The notes under the pieces are model-generated. The model was given only the letters and a program-made list of their open reading frames with translations, was not told where the DNA came from and ran no database searches. From Buxus sempervirens (Eukaryota > Streptophyta > Magnoliopsida > Buxales > Buxaceae), in contig OX387193.1 in the NCBI GenBank assembly GCA_947561395.2, positions 10,230,001 through 10,294,000 of the forward strand: 64,000 nucleotides of DNA, written 5' to 3'. Position numbers and translations under genes: made by a program. Shown here piece by piece: positions 25,901-40,900 of this stretch. Each line of letters starts with the position of its first letter. Position 1 is the first letter of the stretch.

Positions 25901-28900
25901 CTTGACCAATCCAGCTCTAATTTTATGTGCAACATCCTCATTAGTAGTCCTCTTTTTATGGATAATTATTCAAGAAACAACAAAATTAACTGCTTTTTAG
26001 AATTTTTTGATTCGCAATTAACACTACTGCTACAAGTCTACCATTTCTTGTGCTTAAGTTACATTCTGCAAATATAGCTTTAATTTTACTCTTTTAAAGA
26101 GAAGTAGAGCATTCTTAGTGGGCCTTCTATGGTAAAAAAGGAGACTAATTCATGCCATTCATAACTACTTGGAAAACTCAACTTTCTGGAGCAAATGGCG
26201 ACGACAAGTGCTGAAGCATAACAAAATGGATTTAAATTTCCTAAAGTTTGCCTTCTCAAAGGATACTGAAATTTTCTAATTACTGAAATCTCCCTTGTAT
26301 TGACATTATGAAGAGGAAAAACTCTAAAATCGCGGATGGCTTATCACATCCCTTCTCTTGCAACCACTTCAATCACTAGTGCAAATCTTAAAGCGAAAAG
26401 AATCCATGTGAGGTTGATTAGCTTCAATTGTCGATTTCCTCCAATCATCCCATCAAATTTTATTTTTTGAAAAAAATAACTTACTCTGGTTTTTTATCTC
26501 ATAGTTTCATAGCTTCAGAAAGAAGCCCTTCAAATCAACAGGTATGATATAAATATGATAATATGTTTGAACAATTGGAGAACAAGGACAACATTCATCA
26601 ACATGAAACCACTACCACGATAATAGATTTGCCACCGTGAACAACCTAACTCCAATGGAGGAAAATAAAGCGATCATTCATTAGTTCACAAATAACAATC
26701 ACTTCAAAGGAGATATAATACAAGTATTTAAAGGAAACTTAACAAGCCCTAACATTACTAGGAAGTCTAAATATTCTCCTTAACCAGGTACTCTGGTACT
26801 CTGCACAAAATAAAAGAACTAAAATGGGAAAGCAAGCAAAATAAGAAACTCATATCTAAGCGGGAATTGTAACTTCAAAGAAGAGACCATACTGCACCGG
26901 CTAGAGCAACAGGTCTTTCTTACTTCAGTAACTGGACATGTAGATTATTAATTGGTGCTAAATTTGAAAATGAAAGTGACATGTCCTTAATATCAGAGGA
27001 AATCTTGTGTGTGAAAATTTCAATAGAGCATGCATGTCCAAATTGAAACAAATCTACAGACTCTATGCTTACCCTTGATGTTGGCTGAATTCTGCGGTTA
27101 GATCTCCTTGGCTGATCAATATTCGGAATTGAATTTCCAGGATTGTCATTGTGGATGGTATCATTTTCCTCCGTTCTGGCCAACTTTTCATCAGATGCTG
27201 AAAGTTTTCCTTTGTTCATGTGGTCAGCCACTAGAGCTGATTTTTTCATAGATGGAGCATCTGGTGGAAGCGATAAAGAAGAAAAAGCTGCTGAAACCTT
27301 GGCTGATTTATGAGCATCAGGAAAAGATCCAACATCTATGATGCTCTGTTTCTCTGATATGTTTTCATCATTATTAACAGAAGGCTTGGTGATGGATGAG
27401 TGACCTTGATCAGTGACATTATTAGAAGTTGAGACAACATAATTTGAAGAACTATCCATCTTAGGTGTACTTCTAGTTGGGGCAGTTTGCGGTTTTGTGG
27501 ACCTCAGCACCTTGGACTCATGTCCAGTAGCTTGCTTTTCCTTGGAATCAACATTAGAATTATTCTTCCACCCTCTACATCCTGAACCTTGAGGTATCAG
27601 ATACTTAGTAAACTTAACTGAATCGTTTCCATTATTTATCTTTCCCATCTTATCTGTGACATAATGTTTGCTTACTTCCATGAATTTCTGTTTTTTCCCA
27701 GGCTTTGGAACACCAAAAATAACTTTTGATCCTTCCATCTGCAAACCACTTCGCTTAGTTCTTAGACTATCAGGTTTATTTTCATCTCTGACGTTCTTTC
27801 CAACATTGAAGACTTTTTTTTTTGCAGATAATTCCAGTAGTGTTGGCTCTTCGGATTTCCCTGACTCAGTGACTGCATTTTTTATAATCTTATCCTTCCC
27901 TTTGGTCCCAACTGCAGGATCAGTTTCAGCTACTTGGCTAACCAACTTCAGTCGCTTTTCCTGTGGAGCATCTCCCTGTGCATCATAAAGGATGATATTT
28001 CATCAAATAAAATCAGAGAAATCATTCAAAACAAAATCCAACCATAAAAACTTCCAGGCATAAAGAAGAACACACAAAAAACTACGCATACCTCATGGGG
28101 ATAGGAGCTACTTTCCCTCAGTGGTGACCATTCTACCCATTGACCGTCCCTCCAAATAAGAGAAGGTCGAAGATCCCAAGCTCTAAATACTGATTTGTCT
28201 TCTTGAGCTGCAAATGAAAATCAAGAAATATTTTCCCAGCAACCAACTTTAATATCCAACATCGCACTAAAGAAAACTGTTAAGAAGGGCAAGACAACAG
28301 GGAAAAAAAATGCATATACCTGTTAACTGAACAGTCAGAATTGTTTCATCTTTGCTTTTATCTGTGATTACTCCTTCCCACCAACTGTGAAGGAAACTAC
28401 TGAAATATAAGTGGGCATAAAGAGAAAAAATGGATGCTTTTATAAATAAAAGAACAAGAGATTCCATACATCCAACCCATAAATGCTTAGTAATTTTATG
28501 GCCTATAGACATCATAACTCCCAAGTGAACTAATAACAATTTCATTTCATGATTATTGCAACTTTAATCCACACTCAGCTTATGGATGCAGTCAAATTAA
28601 CAATGGTCCCAGAGGGTAACTCCATATCCCAATTCATTCAATACATTATCTTCCAACCACCAATCCCATCCATAAGCTTATCCGTAAACTCTTGGTTTCC
28701 CACTTTAAACTTGATTCTTGACCATTATCTTCTGCTCATCTAAACCTGATAGCACAACCTTAGAAAACTTTCAAAAAATGTAGGTGTCCCATAGATCTAT
28801 CACAGCCAATATTTTAAAATGCCTAGGAGAAGTTAGGCGATAGACCTGACTAAGGACTAAGCAACAAGGTTTGGAAAAATTCATTTTACATTATTCCTAA

Positions 28901-31900
28901 CAAGTAGAACAACAAGATGTGCAACATTTTCTTAAAAGTAATCAAGGAGAGATGTTTCCTACCAACACACCCTAATATTTTTTATAGTCAACAGCATATT
29001 GGAGAGTGGTGAGTCAACATAAAAAAGATGGAGGTTTATCGTTAGGAAATCTTAATTCACGGAATAAGGCATTACTTGGTAAATGGCTTTGGCGTTTCGG
29101 AGAGGAAAGGGAGACATTATGGCGTGAGGTAGTAGCAAACATTTATGGGATCCATCAAAATGGAATAGAGGTGAAGACAAGTGGTCGAAGTCGGGGGCAT
29201 AGTCCATGGAAGGCGGTCTTACGCCTTGCTGATGTTTTCTTTCCATTTGTTCAATTAAAATTGCGTGCAGTTAATCTCATCAGGTTTTGGTTTGACATTT
29301 GGTGGAAGGGTCAGGTCCTTTCTTCTTTATACCCTAGGCTTTATAGAATTTGTGTATTACCTGATCCTTTGGTTTGTGAGATTCTTTCTCTATCATCTCA
29401 TGGAGTTGAGTGGAACTTGAACTTTAAACGTGACCTTCGTCCTGTAGAGTTTGTTGAGTTGGCAAATCTATTGAATAATTTTAGTGAGATGTCATTATCT
29501 TCTTCTTCCATTTCGGATAGGCGTGGTTGGGCCCTTAACTCTAGTGGTAGTTTTACTGTTGGTTCGTTTTTTGCTCATTTGTTAACTTCTGCATCTTCTA
29601 CTTTTGTAGCCTTTCCCATTTCCTTTTTGTGGAAGGCTGCCATCCCTTCTAAAGCTGAAGTTTTTGTCTGGACTGTTTTGCACTATAAGATTAACACACT
29701 GGATGTATATCATGTATTACAGCATCGGCAGCCCCATCTAGCTTTGTCTCCCAGGTATGTTTGATGTGTATGAAGGAGGCCGAGTCCGTGGATCATCTCC
29801 TAGTTAGATGTTCTGTTGCTAATCACGTATGGAGGCATTTGCTGAATTTAAGAAATGTTAATTGGGTACTACCTTATACCATACATGAGCTAGCTTTTCA
29901 GTGGAGATTTATCGGCTTCAGTAGACTAGGGAGAAAGCTTTACAGGGGATTTTTTTTTTGCTACTTTATGGACACTATGAAGGATGCGAAATATGAGCAT
30001 TTTTTAAGGCGAGATGGTGAGAAGATCTTGTGTGGTGGACCAGGTGATATCGTTGTCAGCTTTTGGGGCTTCAAGGAAGAAGGATTTTGACTCATATTCA
30101 TCTGTGGATATCATTAGGAATTGGACGACCTTGATCTATATGTAGTTTGGGGTGGTTTGGTAGTGTATCTTTTTGGTGATGGCTTCTTTTTGATGTAGCT
30201 CATTATATGTTGACGACCCAAGTACGTTTTTTGGTTCATCATGTATTTTGAGGTGATCCCACTCCTTGAGGGGTGCCCCTCCCTCTCCTTTTGATCTAAT
30301 GAAATCTTCATTATTCATAAAAAAAAAAAAACAGCATATTAACTTTAAAGAACTTCAAATGAGACAACTCAATTTACAAATTAGTTGAAGGAATTATAAA
30401 AACCTGACTTGATGAATAAATGATGCAATATCCACGAAATAATGTTTCTTGCATTTGTTTATGGAAATACATAGCATCAAATAAAAATGAAGCATGAAAA
30501 GAACTAATAAAACAACCAAATAAAAAAAGATGAATCCATTATCATAGTAAAAAAGATAACACGACACTGAAATTAGGAAAGGAATATAGGAGGTTCCAGT
30601 CCTTATAACAACAAAGTCTAAATGATAGATTGTGAAGTGTCAAAGAGAGAGCTTGTGAGATAGGGTGGTCAGGAACGACCAACAGAAAACCCCAAAAAAA
30701 AAAAAAAAACAGAGAAAGAGAGAGAAGAATCAATTGGAATGGTTTACCATGGAGATAGATGAGAAGGGAAAAAGTGTGTTCGTTTAGATAATTGAAAAAA
30801 TAAAGGGTTGTAAGATTACAAAAACTTGATTTGATGAGAAGAAATATATGGAGATAGATGAGACAGGAAAAAGTATGTTCGTTTAGATAATTGAAAAAAT
30901 AAAAGGTTGTAAGATTACAAAAACCTGATTTGATGCGAAGAAATAGAACAAAAAGCAAGTATGCGATCCATGATGCACCTGGTTCAACTAATATTTGCGT
31001 ATAGCTGGGGAAGAAAGATTGTACTAAACTAGTTGACAACAGGAAAACAGACTGACAGAGAAAAAAAGGAAAGAAAAAATTTATTGAAAAAAAAAGGGAA
31101 AAAAAAAGGAAGGGTTTTGCTTAGGATGAGTCCCAAGAAAAAAAAAAGGAAAAAGGAGATTTGCTGAAAGGGGCTGCACATGCTTGCCTGCTAAACAAAT
31201 TGGAGAAATAATACCGTAATGAGAGAGAGGGACGAGAAAGAGGTGAATGGTAAGGTGTCAGGTTGTATTGCAACTTTGCGTCTTGAAAAATCATAAGGTT
31301 TAAAACTAGAGCCCTGAGGGTATTTTATCCTTGCGTTAAAAGAACTGGTTAGAAAGTACTGAGCATTAATTGATAATTAATAGAACATGATTTATAATAA
31401 CATTAAAGCTAAAAGAAAATAACATTGCTTAAATAAGGAAACCTAGGTGCACTCTGTTTGGGCAAAAGTCACCTCAACCATAAGAAAAGTAGAAAACCAA
31501 GCAGCCACTAACAGCACTAATCTGCCCTATGTGATCCCACACCTTGTGGGGTGTCTCTCTCTCTCTCTCTCTCTCTTTTGATCTAATGAAATTTTCATTA
31601 TTCATATAAAAAAAAAAACTAACAACACTAATCAGTGCATTTTTCTTTTTTTTACTAATACAATTTCCTAAAAGCGTAAAATAATGCTTTCTTAAATTAT
31701 CCCTTTAAGTTCAGTAACTCACCAATTAGTTGTCTGTACTGTGATTTCCATTATATTTGTACAAGTATAGGCAATTTGGCCCTTTTTTCCCCTTTCCATT
31801 CTTCATTTTAAACGTAAACTCAGCACAACTCAGGGTCATATACGCCACCACCAAAAACCAGAAAATGCCTTTTCCAAACTAATTGATGTTGGCAACAAGC

Positions 31901-34900
31901 ATCCTGGTCTGCCATGCAGTTGGTCAAGAAACCAAATATTTGGACATATTATATATATTCCATCATTTCTGATAGATTCATCCTAAGATCATCCTGCATA
32001 TACCAGTATGAACCCTCTCATAACTTCTCATAGGCAGCTCATATGTTTGCATTTCACACGCCCAAGTAACCTACATTCCATTATTGTATCTCCTACTATT
32101 CATTCTTACAGAGTCTTTCTTAGTCTTTTCACACATCTATCACAGCCGCACTCTATCTTTGATGCGAGCCTCCAATGCATAAATCTCTGATGTATCAACC
32201 AAAAAATTACTGATGGAAAGTGTATGAAAACTCCAAACCTTAATCCTATTAAATAAAACAGTTATCAGTAGTAATATCTATCCTCTTTACATACCTTATC
32301 CAATAATAAAGGCCACCATGACTAGAATACATCCATTGTATTCCTAGAAAATAAATATGTAAATAAATTGGGAAGAATGGAAAACAAAATATAAATACAC
32401 TTCGATATCCATTAAAAAATTGGCAACCATACCTCTAGCACCATAATGGTATACTAGGGACATGTAATTACTGAAATAAGCTAATGGTGCAAGCTGAAAT
32501 ATTAGTCCATGTAATGGAGAAATTTCTTACTACAACGGTATGGGTAAATGTAAATAAAATATTTAGATGCTGTTGGAATTGAAAGAATGACCCAAAAACG
32601 TTGACACCAACCCAACAGACAACGACAATATGGGGAAATGTAAATAAAATATTTATATGTTGTTGGGATTGAAGGAATTACCCAAATCCTTAACACCAAC
32701 CCAGCAGAGAAATAATATATTGGATTAAAATAATAAATTTTTTGTAAATGCGCTCCCTCAGCCCAGCAAGGTTTTGAATTTCAACAAATTAAGATTTCTG
32801 TTATGAATTTGAAACTTTGGACTTGACAGGAATTTCAACAAATTCAAATTCCTGTATAACCAAGCCCTATTCAAAACCTCCGATCATTTAATAAAATACA
32901 AGGATTTCATTTGCACTCTACATATGCAGAAATTACCAAAACACTTAGGAAAGTTTCCCCTGAACACATGGATCCACTCAAATTGCACAAGATCTAATAT
33001 TATACCCAGCTTGTTGCATCCATAAATGTATTCAATGTATAAGACAGAATAGGAAACTAGAGGAAGAAAAAAGAGGAAAGAAATTAAATGAACAAAAAGG
33101 GATATGTTTACCCATCACGCATCCAAGCATCCACCATATCTCCAACAGAGAAAGTATGTTCACCCATGGCTGCTCTACGTCTCTTCCTAGTTCCACTAAA
33201 TTTCAAGGCAGACATAGGATGGGCAATGCGAATTCTGGGTGGCTCATCTCCATCACCCTTGAGTTCCACCCATTCCCCTTGCTGCCTAGAGCCTGCAATG
33301 TGAGAATTCAATGATACTAGACAGATAACAATAACTCACAAAAAAAAAAAAATTTGTTCATGAGAAAATCATTGACTTGCATGCATATTGTGCCATAGAT
33401 TCTGCTTTAATCTATTGTACAATACGCAATTACCCAAACTTCTACCATTGTTCTCCTTCATTCTGTTTGTCATTTCACTAGGATTCTACTTTCTTCCCTT
33501 CACAAGGACTCCCTTTGTTGGTTTATGACAAAAAAGATTGGGTCCACATCAATGGTATTTCCACACACAGACATACAATATACATAAAACCATATCTCTT
33601 AATCTATCCATATTCAAGTTTTCACTTGTAAAACCATCAGACATAAGCTTACCCTCATCTGAAGGTTCAGAATAGCAGATATAAGCTTTTCCATCCTTCA
33701 AACTCAAAACCTTTGCCAGGAACCATATCTTTCTATGACCATCTTCGTTGGGCAGAACCTAGAATTCAAGATGGCTATGTAAATATACCTCTAAAGGCGA
33801 GAGCACATAACCAATATAAATAGCTAAAACCTGCAAGAGAATAGCAAAATAGAGCATAGAAAATAACAAGAATCAAATTGAACTAAAGCAAGAGAAAACA
33901 TTGGACTCAAAATTTAGATAATTTCATTCCAAAAATTTACTTTATTATGACTTTAACTCACAAACCTCAACAAGTGAACCCTCCATTATGCTATTCTCTT
34001 TTAATGTTCCCACTGGTTGATGTCTGTCATACTCAGTCTGAACTGTGATAGAAGCAGATCTTAATCCAATCTCAGATTCAGGAACAACCCCAATGGTTTT
34101 AGCTAAGTCAGATACTTTACGGCCTTTTTGTCCACTCAGCACTTTTTCAATGCTTCTGACAGAATCAGACTGCATGCCATGTCCTAACCCTATCTGGTTC
34201 TCCACTGACTGTGCGGGCAGCTCTTTTAAAGATGCTGGTTCCCCTCGCCAGGTACTTCGCATTTCTTTCTTCTTTGACAGTCCCTCGTTGATATATTTAT
34301 GAGATATACCTTCCTCCTCACTATTGAAAGTAGTCTTGTCTCCTCTGTAGGTATTGTCTAACTGAATAACATTTTCTGAAGAAACTTGTGATTTTTTCCA
34401 AAATCCATCTGGGCCAGCTTCGACCAGCTCACTAACAGTTAAAGGTATTGGATCACCCATAGCAACAACAGCTCCTGCTTGTGATATAGCTACTGCAGCC
34501 ATCTCGGCAGCTTTTACCACTGCATCCAAATTCTGTGCTCTTTTAATGGCAGCTAAAGCACCATCATCCAGTCTTCTAGCAGCCTCCCCTGCAGAAATAA
34601 TCATCAAACTAGATTTATTGGTTATGAATATGTTGTTCAAGATTGTTGGCAGGAAAAACATTTACCAAATTATTCATTCCATCAGAAAAAGAAATTTCTG
34701 AACTACAAGTAAAATTACCAGTTCTACTGGAAACCAATGCTTCATCTAACATCAATTTAGCTTGCAATGCAGCATCAGATGCAACCTTTGCAGCAGCAGC
34801 TGCTGCCTTTGCAACAGAAGCAGCTGCTGCGACTCCAACAGCTGCAGAAGCAAGCTTGACATCAATTTCTGAAGCCAATCCAGAATCCTTCTGGTTAGCC

Positions 34901-37900
34901 AACTGATTCCATATGCCTTCACTGTAGTTGGCTGCGGAAGCAGCAAGAGACACAGCATCCTCTGCCTGTAGCTTAGCCTGCTCAATTTTACTACATGTCT
35001 CCTCTGTCAATATAACCCTCTGCTGCTTTGTGTCACGAGCCCCAATTATCTGGTAATTTATAGAAGGTGCAGATGAAGTGGTTGAAACAAAAGTACTAGT
35101 TTTAGATACACAGAGGGCAGGGGTTGTGATGGCAACAGATGTAGATGGCAGACTAGTAACACCACAACCAGGAACTGCTTCTGACTGAGCTTTAGCATGA
35201 GAATTGCTCTGAACAAGCTCCTCAGAAGCTGAATTCTTTTTGCGCTTTCTATGCTTTGACTCGTTAGAAGGATGCTTGCCTGTTGAAATAGCACTCCTTT
35301 TGGGTTCCAATTGAGGGGCTGTCCCTGGAAACACACTTGTTGAAGCCCCACCGTGAATCAAGGGACTAGTAGGTATATTCTGCATGCTAGAAGAACGTTG
35401 CACAGATGGCTCCCGAACAGAGATGACATTAACTGCTTCTGTAGTGGGCAATGTAGAGTAATGAGCACCAGCATCAATTGCAGAAACTTGTGAAGCAACA
35501 ACCCAAGGTCCTGGAGAAGAGGCCTGAGAAAGCCAAGAGTTACCATGTCCCATGTAGTTTTGCAAGTGTGGAGACTGATAAGGATGCAAAGAAGACAAAG
35601 CTTGATGAGAATCCGGAAGTGGCACCCTAGGAATGCTGCTGATCCCATCATGAGTAGAAATACTCCACAGAGGTGATGACAGAGGCATCACAGGATTTAC
35701 TATTGCAGAAGGGGTAACCTTGCTGCCAGCTACACCTGCAGGTTTGACAAGAGCATTACTTTGGAGAGAATTTTGTTGAGTTGCTTGTTCAAGAGTCCTA
35801 GCACCTGCAACTATCAATTCTCAAATGCAATTAGAGACTTGAACAAAACCTGAGCAAAACTTAAATTGTTTCAAAACCAGAACAAGTACCTGAGTTAAAG
35901 AGCATAGGAGTGTCAGGGTTAAGTGTGGATCTTTCATTATAATGCCTTTGTATAGCAGCACGCCAAACTCTCTCCCAAACACCCCTTCCACCATCTATTT
36001 GTTCATCACAATTTCAAGTGTCAGGCATCCAATCAGTAACATGGGAAAAACAAATTAGACATAGCACTCTAATATATCGTGCATAGATCTTCACCTGATT
36101 CTCCGAAGGCTGATATCATACATGCCTCATCTGGTGCTGTTCCTTGTCTACAAAAACAATTGGAAGCACACTTTAGATGCACATTTCAAAAGAGAGACAA
36201 ATATCTGATGGGGAAATTTCAAGGCTGTAAGTCATGATTTCCATGTCAATCCATGCAACTTAAGATAGCCGTGAATAATAAATTCCCGGTGCAATCTTCT
36301 CTTGCATATATTCTCAACTCTTCTCCTCTCACCCCTTTTATATTTTCCCTTTAATTTCTCATTATCAAATAAGAATGAAGATTAGGTAGACAAATGGGAT
36401 AGGCTTACACGTGAGGGAAGGAACCAACATTTTTTAACAATAAAATAGAAACACACACACACACACACTATCACAAGCACGAAAAAAACAAACAGATGAC
36501 AACTAATATTATGAACTCTTGCTCCACCATAGATATTCAAAATGTGCCCCCTTTGATTTTTCCAATGGATGCAGGTATGATGTCCATCAAATCCATAACA
36601 TTCATCATCGTCATCATCATAAGCCAGTTCCCATCAAATCCATAACATTCAATGTATGAATTCATTTCCCAGTTTTATGCTTCCACGCAAAAGTTTCTGT
36701 AGACAGAAGATGAAGATACTCACATCAAAGATCCATAAACAAATATCTGTGCACGCAATTGAACTTGTTGCAAGTCTGTGAAAGGCTGCTGAATCGGTGT
36801 GGATGGAGATGCTGAGGAATTCAAATCTGGTAGATTAGATGCCTGAACTGTTGGAACACCACATGATTTTGTACTACTGCCTTCAACATAAGCATATAGC
36901 TGCATCTCTTTAGCTTGTAAAACCTGGCTTACAGTCTGAAGTGATCCAGGGGATACACTGCATGATTTACCGCCTCTTTCTGCTTTCTTTTGTGCCATAG
37001 TAATTTCTTTAAGAGGCTTCCCTTCTTTCAGAGATCCTTTCTCAGTTGCCTTGCCAGATTGTCGCCTGGTTTTTTGTTCCGTATTGCCTTTAGATTTTCC
37101 ATGCACATTCTTTCCATCTGAATCTTGAGTATTTGCATTAGCAACTTCTGGTAACCTCTTACTCTCCCTTTGGCATAAACTGGTTATTGTTGAAGGAGAA
37201 CCCTCTACAGTCTTAGGAAAAAGAATTTGAACATCATGAACAACATAAAGCAGCAAACAGCAGCGTCGCACCATTACCAAGACAGAGAACAATTAACAAC
37301 AAGAAATATTACCTGAGGAAATTCGAAAGGTTGAATGCTGGAAAATGGTTTCCATCCCTTTCCAGTTTCCCTTCCAGACAGATCTGACAGTGAGCTGACC
37401 TCAAAAGTGAAGCTCCTGTCATCTTCAGAGGCATCAGTTCCTTTAGGATCTTGAGAAACAGATTCAACTTTATTGGCTACCACATCTCTGTCACCAGAAA
37501 CTTGATCATTATGCTCTAGTGATCCCTGGCCTCCCTCCCAGTTTTCCTTTTCACATATAGATGACTTACTGCAAGGGATGACAATTGGCGAGCCGCAATT
37601 AAGTTCATCAGAATGTGGACTCTTTCCATCTTCCAGAGCAGAAAATTCCACATTGTGCTCAGATAAAATAGCAGGTCTAGTGGAGTCCTCATGTTCATCT
37701 GAAGTACCACCTGCATGCACCAATCTAATCATTAGATTGTGAAAGGGACTTCAGGCTATCAATGGAAAAAGAACATAGTGTTGGAATTCCCCATTGACCT
37801 AATCCTCATCAATTTTTTAAGCAAATCAACACAGAGTCCACCATTAAGGGCATCTGCTGCAAAAGAAAAATGGGTCATTGTAACGCATATGCCTGGACCA

Positions 37901-40900
37901 ACTTGAAACTGTGGACTGGAATGTATATAACATAAAACATGCCCTAGATTGAGATATTGTGGTTGTGACATGTTGTACAAGCAAAAACCACACCACACAA
38001 GTTTGGATGGTATTCACCTGCATGAATGCGATTGTCAAAGTGAACGGTGCTTGGGACAGCGAGTGCGAACGGCACTTGAGAAATTGGTGGCGAACGGCTT
38101 TTGACTTTGCAAATGGTGAATGACGTTTGATTTGGCAACGTCGGAAGAGGAACGGCGGTCAGCTTTGAAACGTTAATTGCGTCTAACCAAGGCAGACGCG
38201 ATTATCACAGTGATGCCCTAGAAGAAGCGGCAAATGACGAGGATGATGAAGGAGGTATCTCGGACCACTATTTGGAAATCTGTGATGAGCCTTGACTCCA
38301 CTCTCAGGCCATTGAGAGGGGAAGGTCGAAAAGGATGGTGCGAGATGTCAAGATTTATAACAAGATTTTTGTCTTCGCCTTGCAAATCTATTGAATCGAC
38401 TGGCCTTGAAAATCTACAAAAGGAGCAGATGGTATTCGAAGAATATCATGCTAAGTGATGAAGGGATGAAATGGTTATGTTCAAGGTTTCAAGGATTGTG
38501 GGTGAGAGAGAAGATTGGGTTGTTGGGTTCTTTTCGTGAAGTAAGTACCTCATTTGTTCTGGAGCTGAGGGCGAATGCCAGGGGAAAATTTGTTTAGCTC
38601 TCGGTTTTGTCTCAAACCAGAAGAAATGCTATAATTGCTTTCCCTAAAGAGAATGAATTGGCAGGATGGGAATATGTTCTTTGGGGATGTGGTCTATTTC
38701 AATCGAGGTCAGGTCCGGTGATCACAGAATGTATCGAGAAATCTTGGTTTAATGGCAATCGTACCAGTTGTTTATCCCATGTTGTGGATGAGCCGCCAGC
38801 AGTTTATGTGAGGCAAGATTATTTCCAGGATGATAATCGGTGGAAATACCCATTACTCTATTCTTCCTCTGTTGAAGTGCCCAATTGGGAGAAGGTGCTG
38901 ATGGAAGTGGGGAAGAAGGTGGGTCTCGCGTGGTGTTTTATTCCGATCTCATGTCGTGCGGCAGCGGTGTGCCTGGAGACTGTAGAGGATGCCGATGCTT
39001 TGTTGAAGACGAAGGTATTTCTGGCTTTTGGAATGAAAGTTCGCTTTTCTCAGTGGGAGGTAAGAGTGGGTAATGCTGATGATATAGGAAGTGCTGGTGG
39101 AACATGGGTCTTGTTAATGGGGATTCCAGTCCATTTATGGGCTGAGTCATCGTTAAAGGTGATTGGAGAAGCTTGCGGAACTGTTGGGCAGATGGGATCG
39201 TTCCGTTCCTCAGGAAGGTTTGCAGGTGGCTTCTCTCTCAAACTAAAGGAGGAAATTCATATGAAGATTCCTCGGGTTATTAATGTTTGGGATGGAAATG
39301 TGAAGTTTGGGGTTATGATACATATCCTAAGCGAAAGGCGACCTCTATCGTTGGAGGGGTCGGGTAGCATTTTTTCAGGAGGAGGAAGGCCTGGTAGCAG
39401 GAGCTTTAGAGACGCAGTGATGAATGGAAATTTAGGGTCGTCATTTGTCAGGGAGAACAGGCGTTTGGCAGCAGATTCTATTTTGAATTGTGGAGCAGCC
39501 AATCATTCGAGCAATGAAGTTAATTGGAGTGGGCCTGATATTGGGTTAAGTGAGAACGGATTAAGAACATTTGGTAATAGTAGAGTGCATGGGCTTAGCA
39601 GGAGCGGGCCTGATGTGGGTTTAAGTGAGAATGGGCTAACACCGAGCGGTAATAGTAGATCTCATGGGCCTACTAGGAGTGGGCCTGATGTTCGTTTATG
39701 AGAGAATGGGTTAAGTATGAATGGCCTTGCAAATGGGGTTAGTAGGTGGGTAATGGGGTTCGGATCCAGGATGGGCCAGGCTTATTGGGCTCATGTCCAG
39801 GTGCTGCCCTGAATCGCCAGGAGGGAGAGATAGTGGGGCAAGGCAGTTCTTCGACCCTGTGTGAGGGTCGACGCAGGGAAGGTGGTCGGATAAATTAGGG
39901 GGCTAATCGGAGGTCTAGGTCGTCGGAAGATGTCGTCGATGCCTTTTGGATGGATTGCGAGAGGGTAGGAGCAATCAATGACAAAGTTCTCATCAATCAG
40001 AAGGGTCAAGCGAAGGGAACGGAGGTGGAAGAGCCTATGTCATCTGCTGCAAGGGAGGCGAACAACATCAATACCTCAAATCAGCGCGAAATAGATATTG
40101 CTCAAGAGAAGTGGAAGGGTCAGATTGAATAGTGGGTGGAGGAAATTATGGTGAAATTTCTTTAGAATTCCACAGACCAACGGTCTCACGATAATGGGTT
40201 AAGGCAAGTGGCGACGATACCATATTATTTCGAACAATCTCCAAGAATTATTGAAACAGGAGGCAAGCCTATATTAGGTGGTGGAGTTTGTAGAAAGGAT
40301 GGTTCGAGAAAGGCAGATGTTCATGAAGAGCCTGGCGAGGGAAGACAGGAAGCTATGGAGGACGACACTCCTCTGCTTTCTTTCCAGAAGGTATACTCCA
40401 GGAGGTCGAAGATGCTGGGGAAGGACCTTGCTTCATCGTCTTTGAAAAGGATCAATCGACATAATTCCTAGGCAGAGGCGGAGGTCTTAAGAGGTGATCC
40501 ACAAGCTTCCTTCTCATCGGACCCCCTTCTTGATTTTTCTACTCCTTCTTGGTCTGTACCACACTCTCCTGTTGGTTCTTCCAGCTATCATGATGGCTCC
40601 AAAGCAAGTATGGTTCCTGTCGGTTGTTCTTCTTGGAATAAACATGTAGTATCTTCCCTCCCAGGGGCTGTTTTTACCAGGTGCTACAGAAACTTGAATG
40701 AAAGCACTGAAATGCCACAAGTATTGAGTAATGAAGAGGGGAGTTTAGGGGCTGTTGAAGCCCGTATAAATGGGGGGGAACAGGGTGGTAGAAGGAGGGA
40801 TGGAAGTGTGGGGGTGGAATCAAATATAATGTGGAATAGAGTCTCATCCTTCTCAGAGATGGTTCTTGAGGAGGTTGTTCCTTTGAGCGGGGAGCCACTG

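Larger units (their letters stand above)
30341..33111. other. Intron 11 of the Agenet gene, repeats only
   Basis: No exon recognised. It holds a 99-bp tandem duplication, a miniature L1 copy and a 100-bp tandem duplication, listed separately. Confidence 0.5.

Noticed and set aside
29006..30090. 252-aa and 109-aa plus-strand frames as genes
   Set aside because: They are the 3' half of L1 ORF2 split by a frameshift, bounded by a TSD and A-tail.
30542..31039. 165-aa minus-strand frame with internal repeats and hydrophobic stretches
   Set aside because: Created by the 99-bp tandem duplication in an intron; no homology and no conserved context.
34752..35651. Leu/Gln-rich minus-strand frames
   Set aside because: Alternative-frame shadows of exon 8 of the Agenet gene.
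38000..38180. Exact 5' end and TSD of the large L1
   Set aside because: Candidate short matches (such as AAGGGCAT versus the G-run after the tail) are too weak to call.
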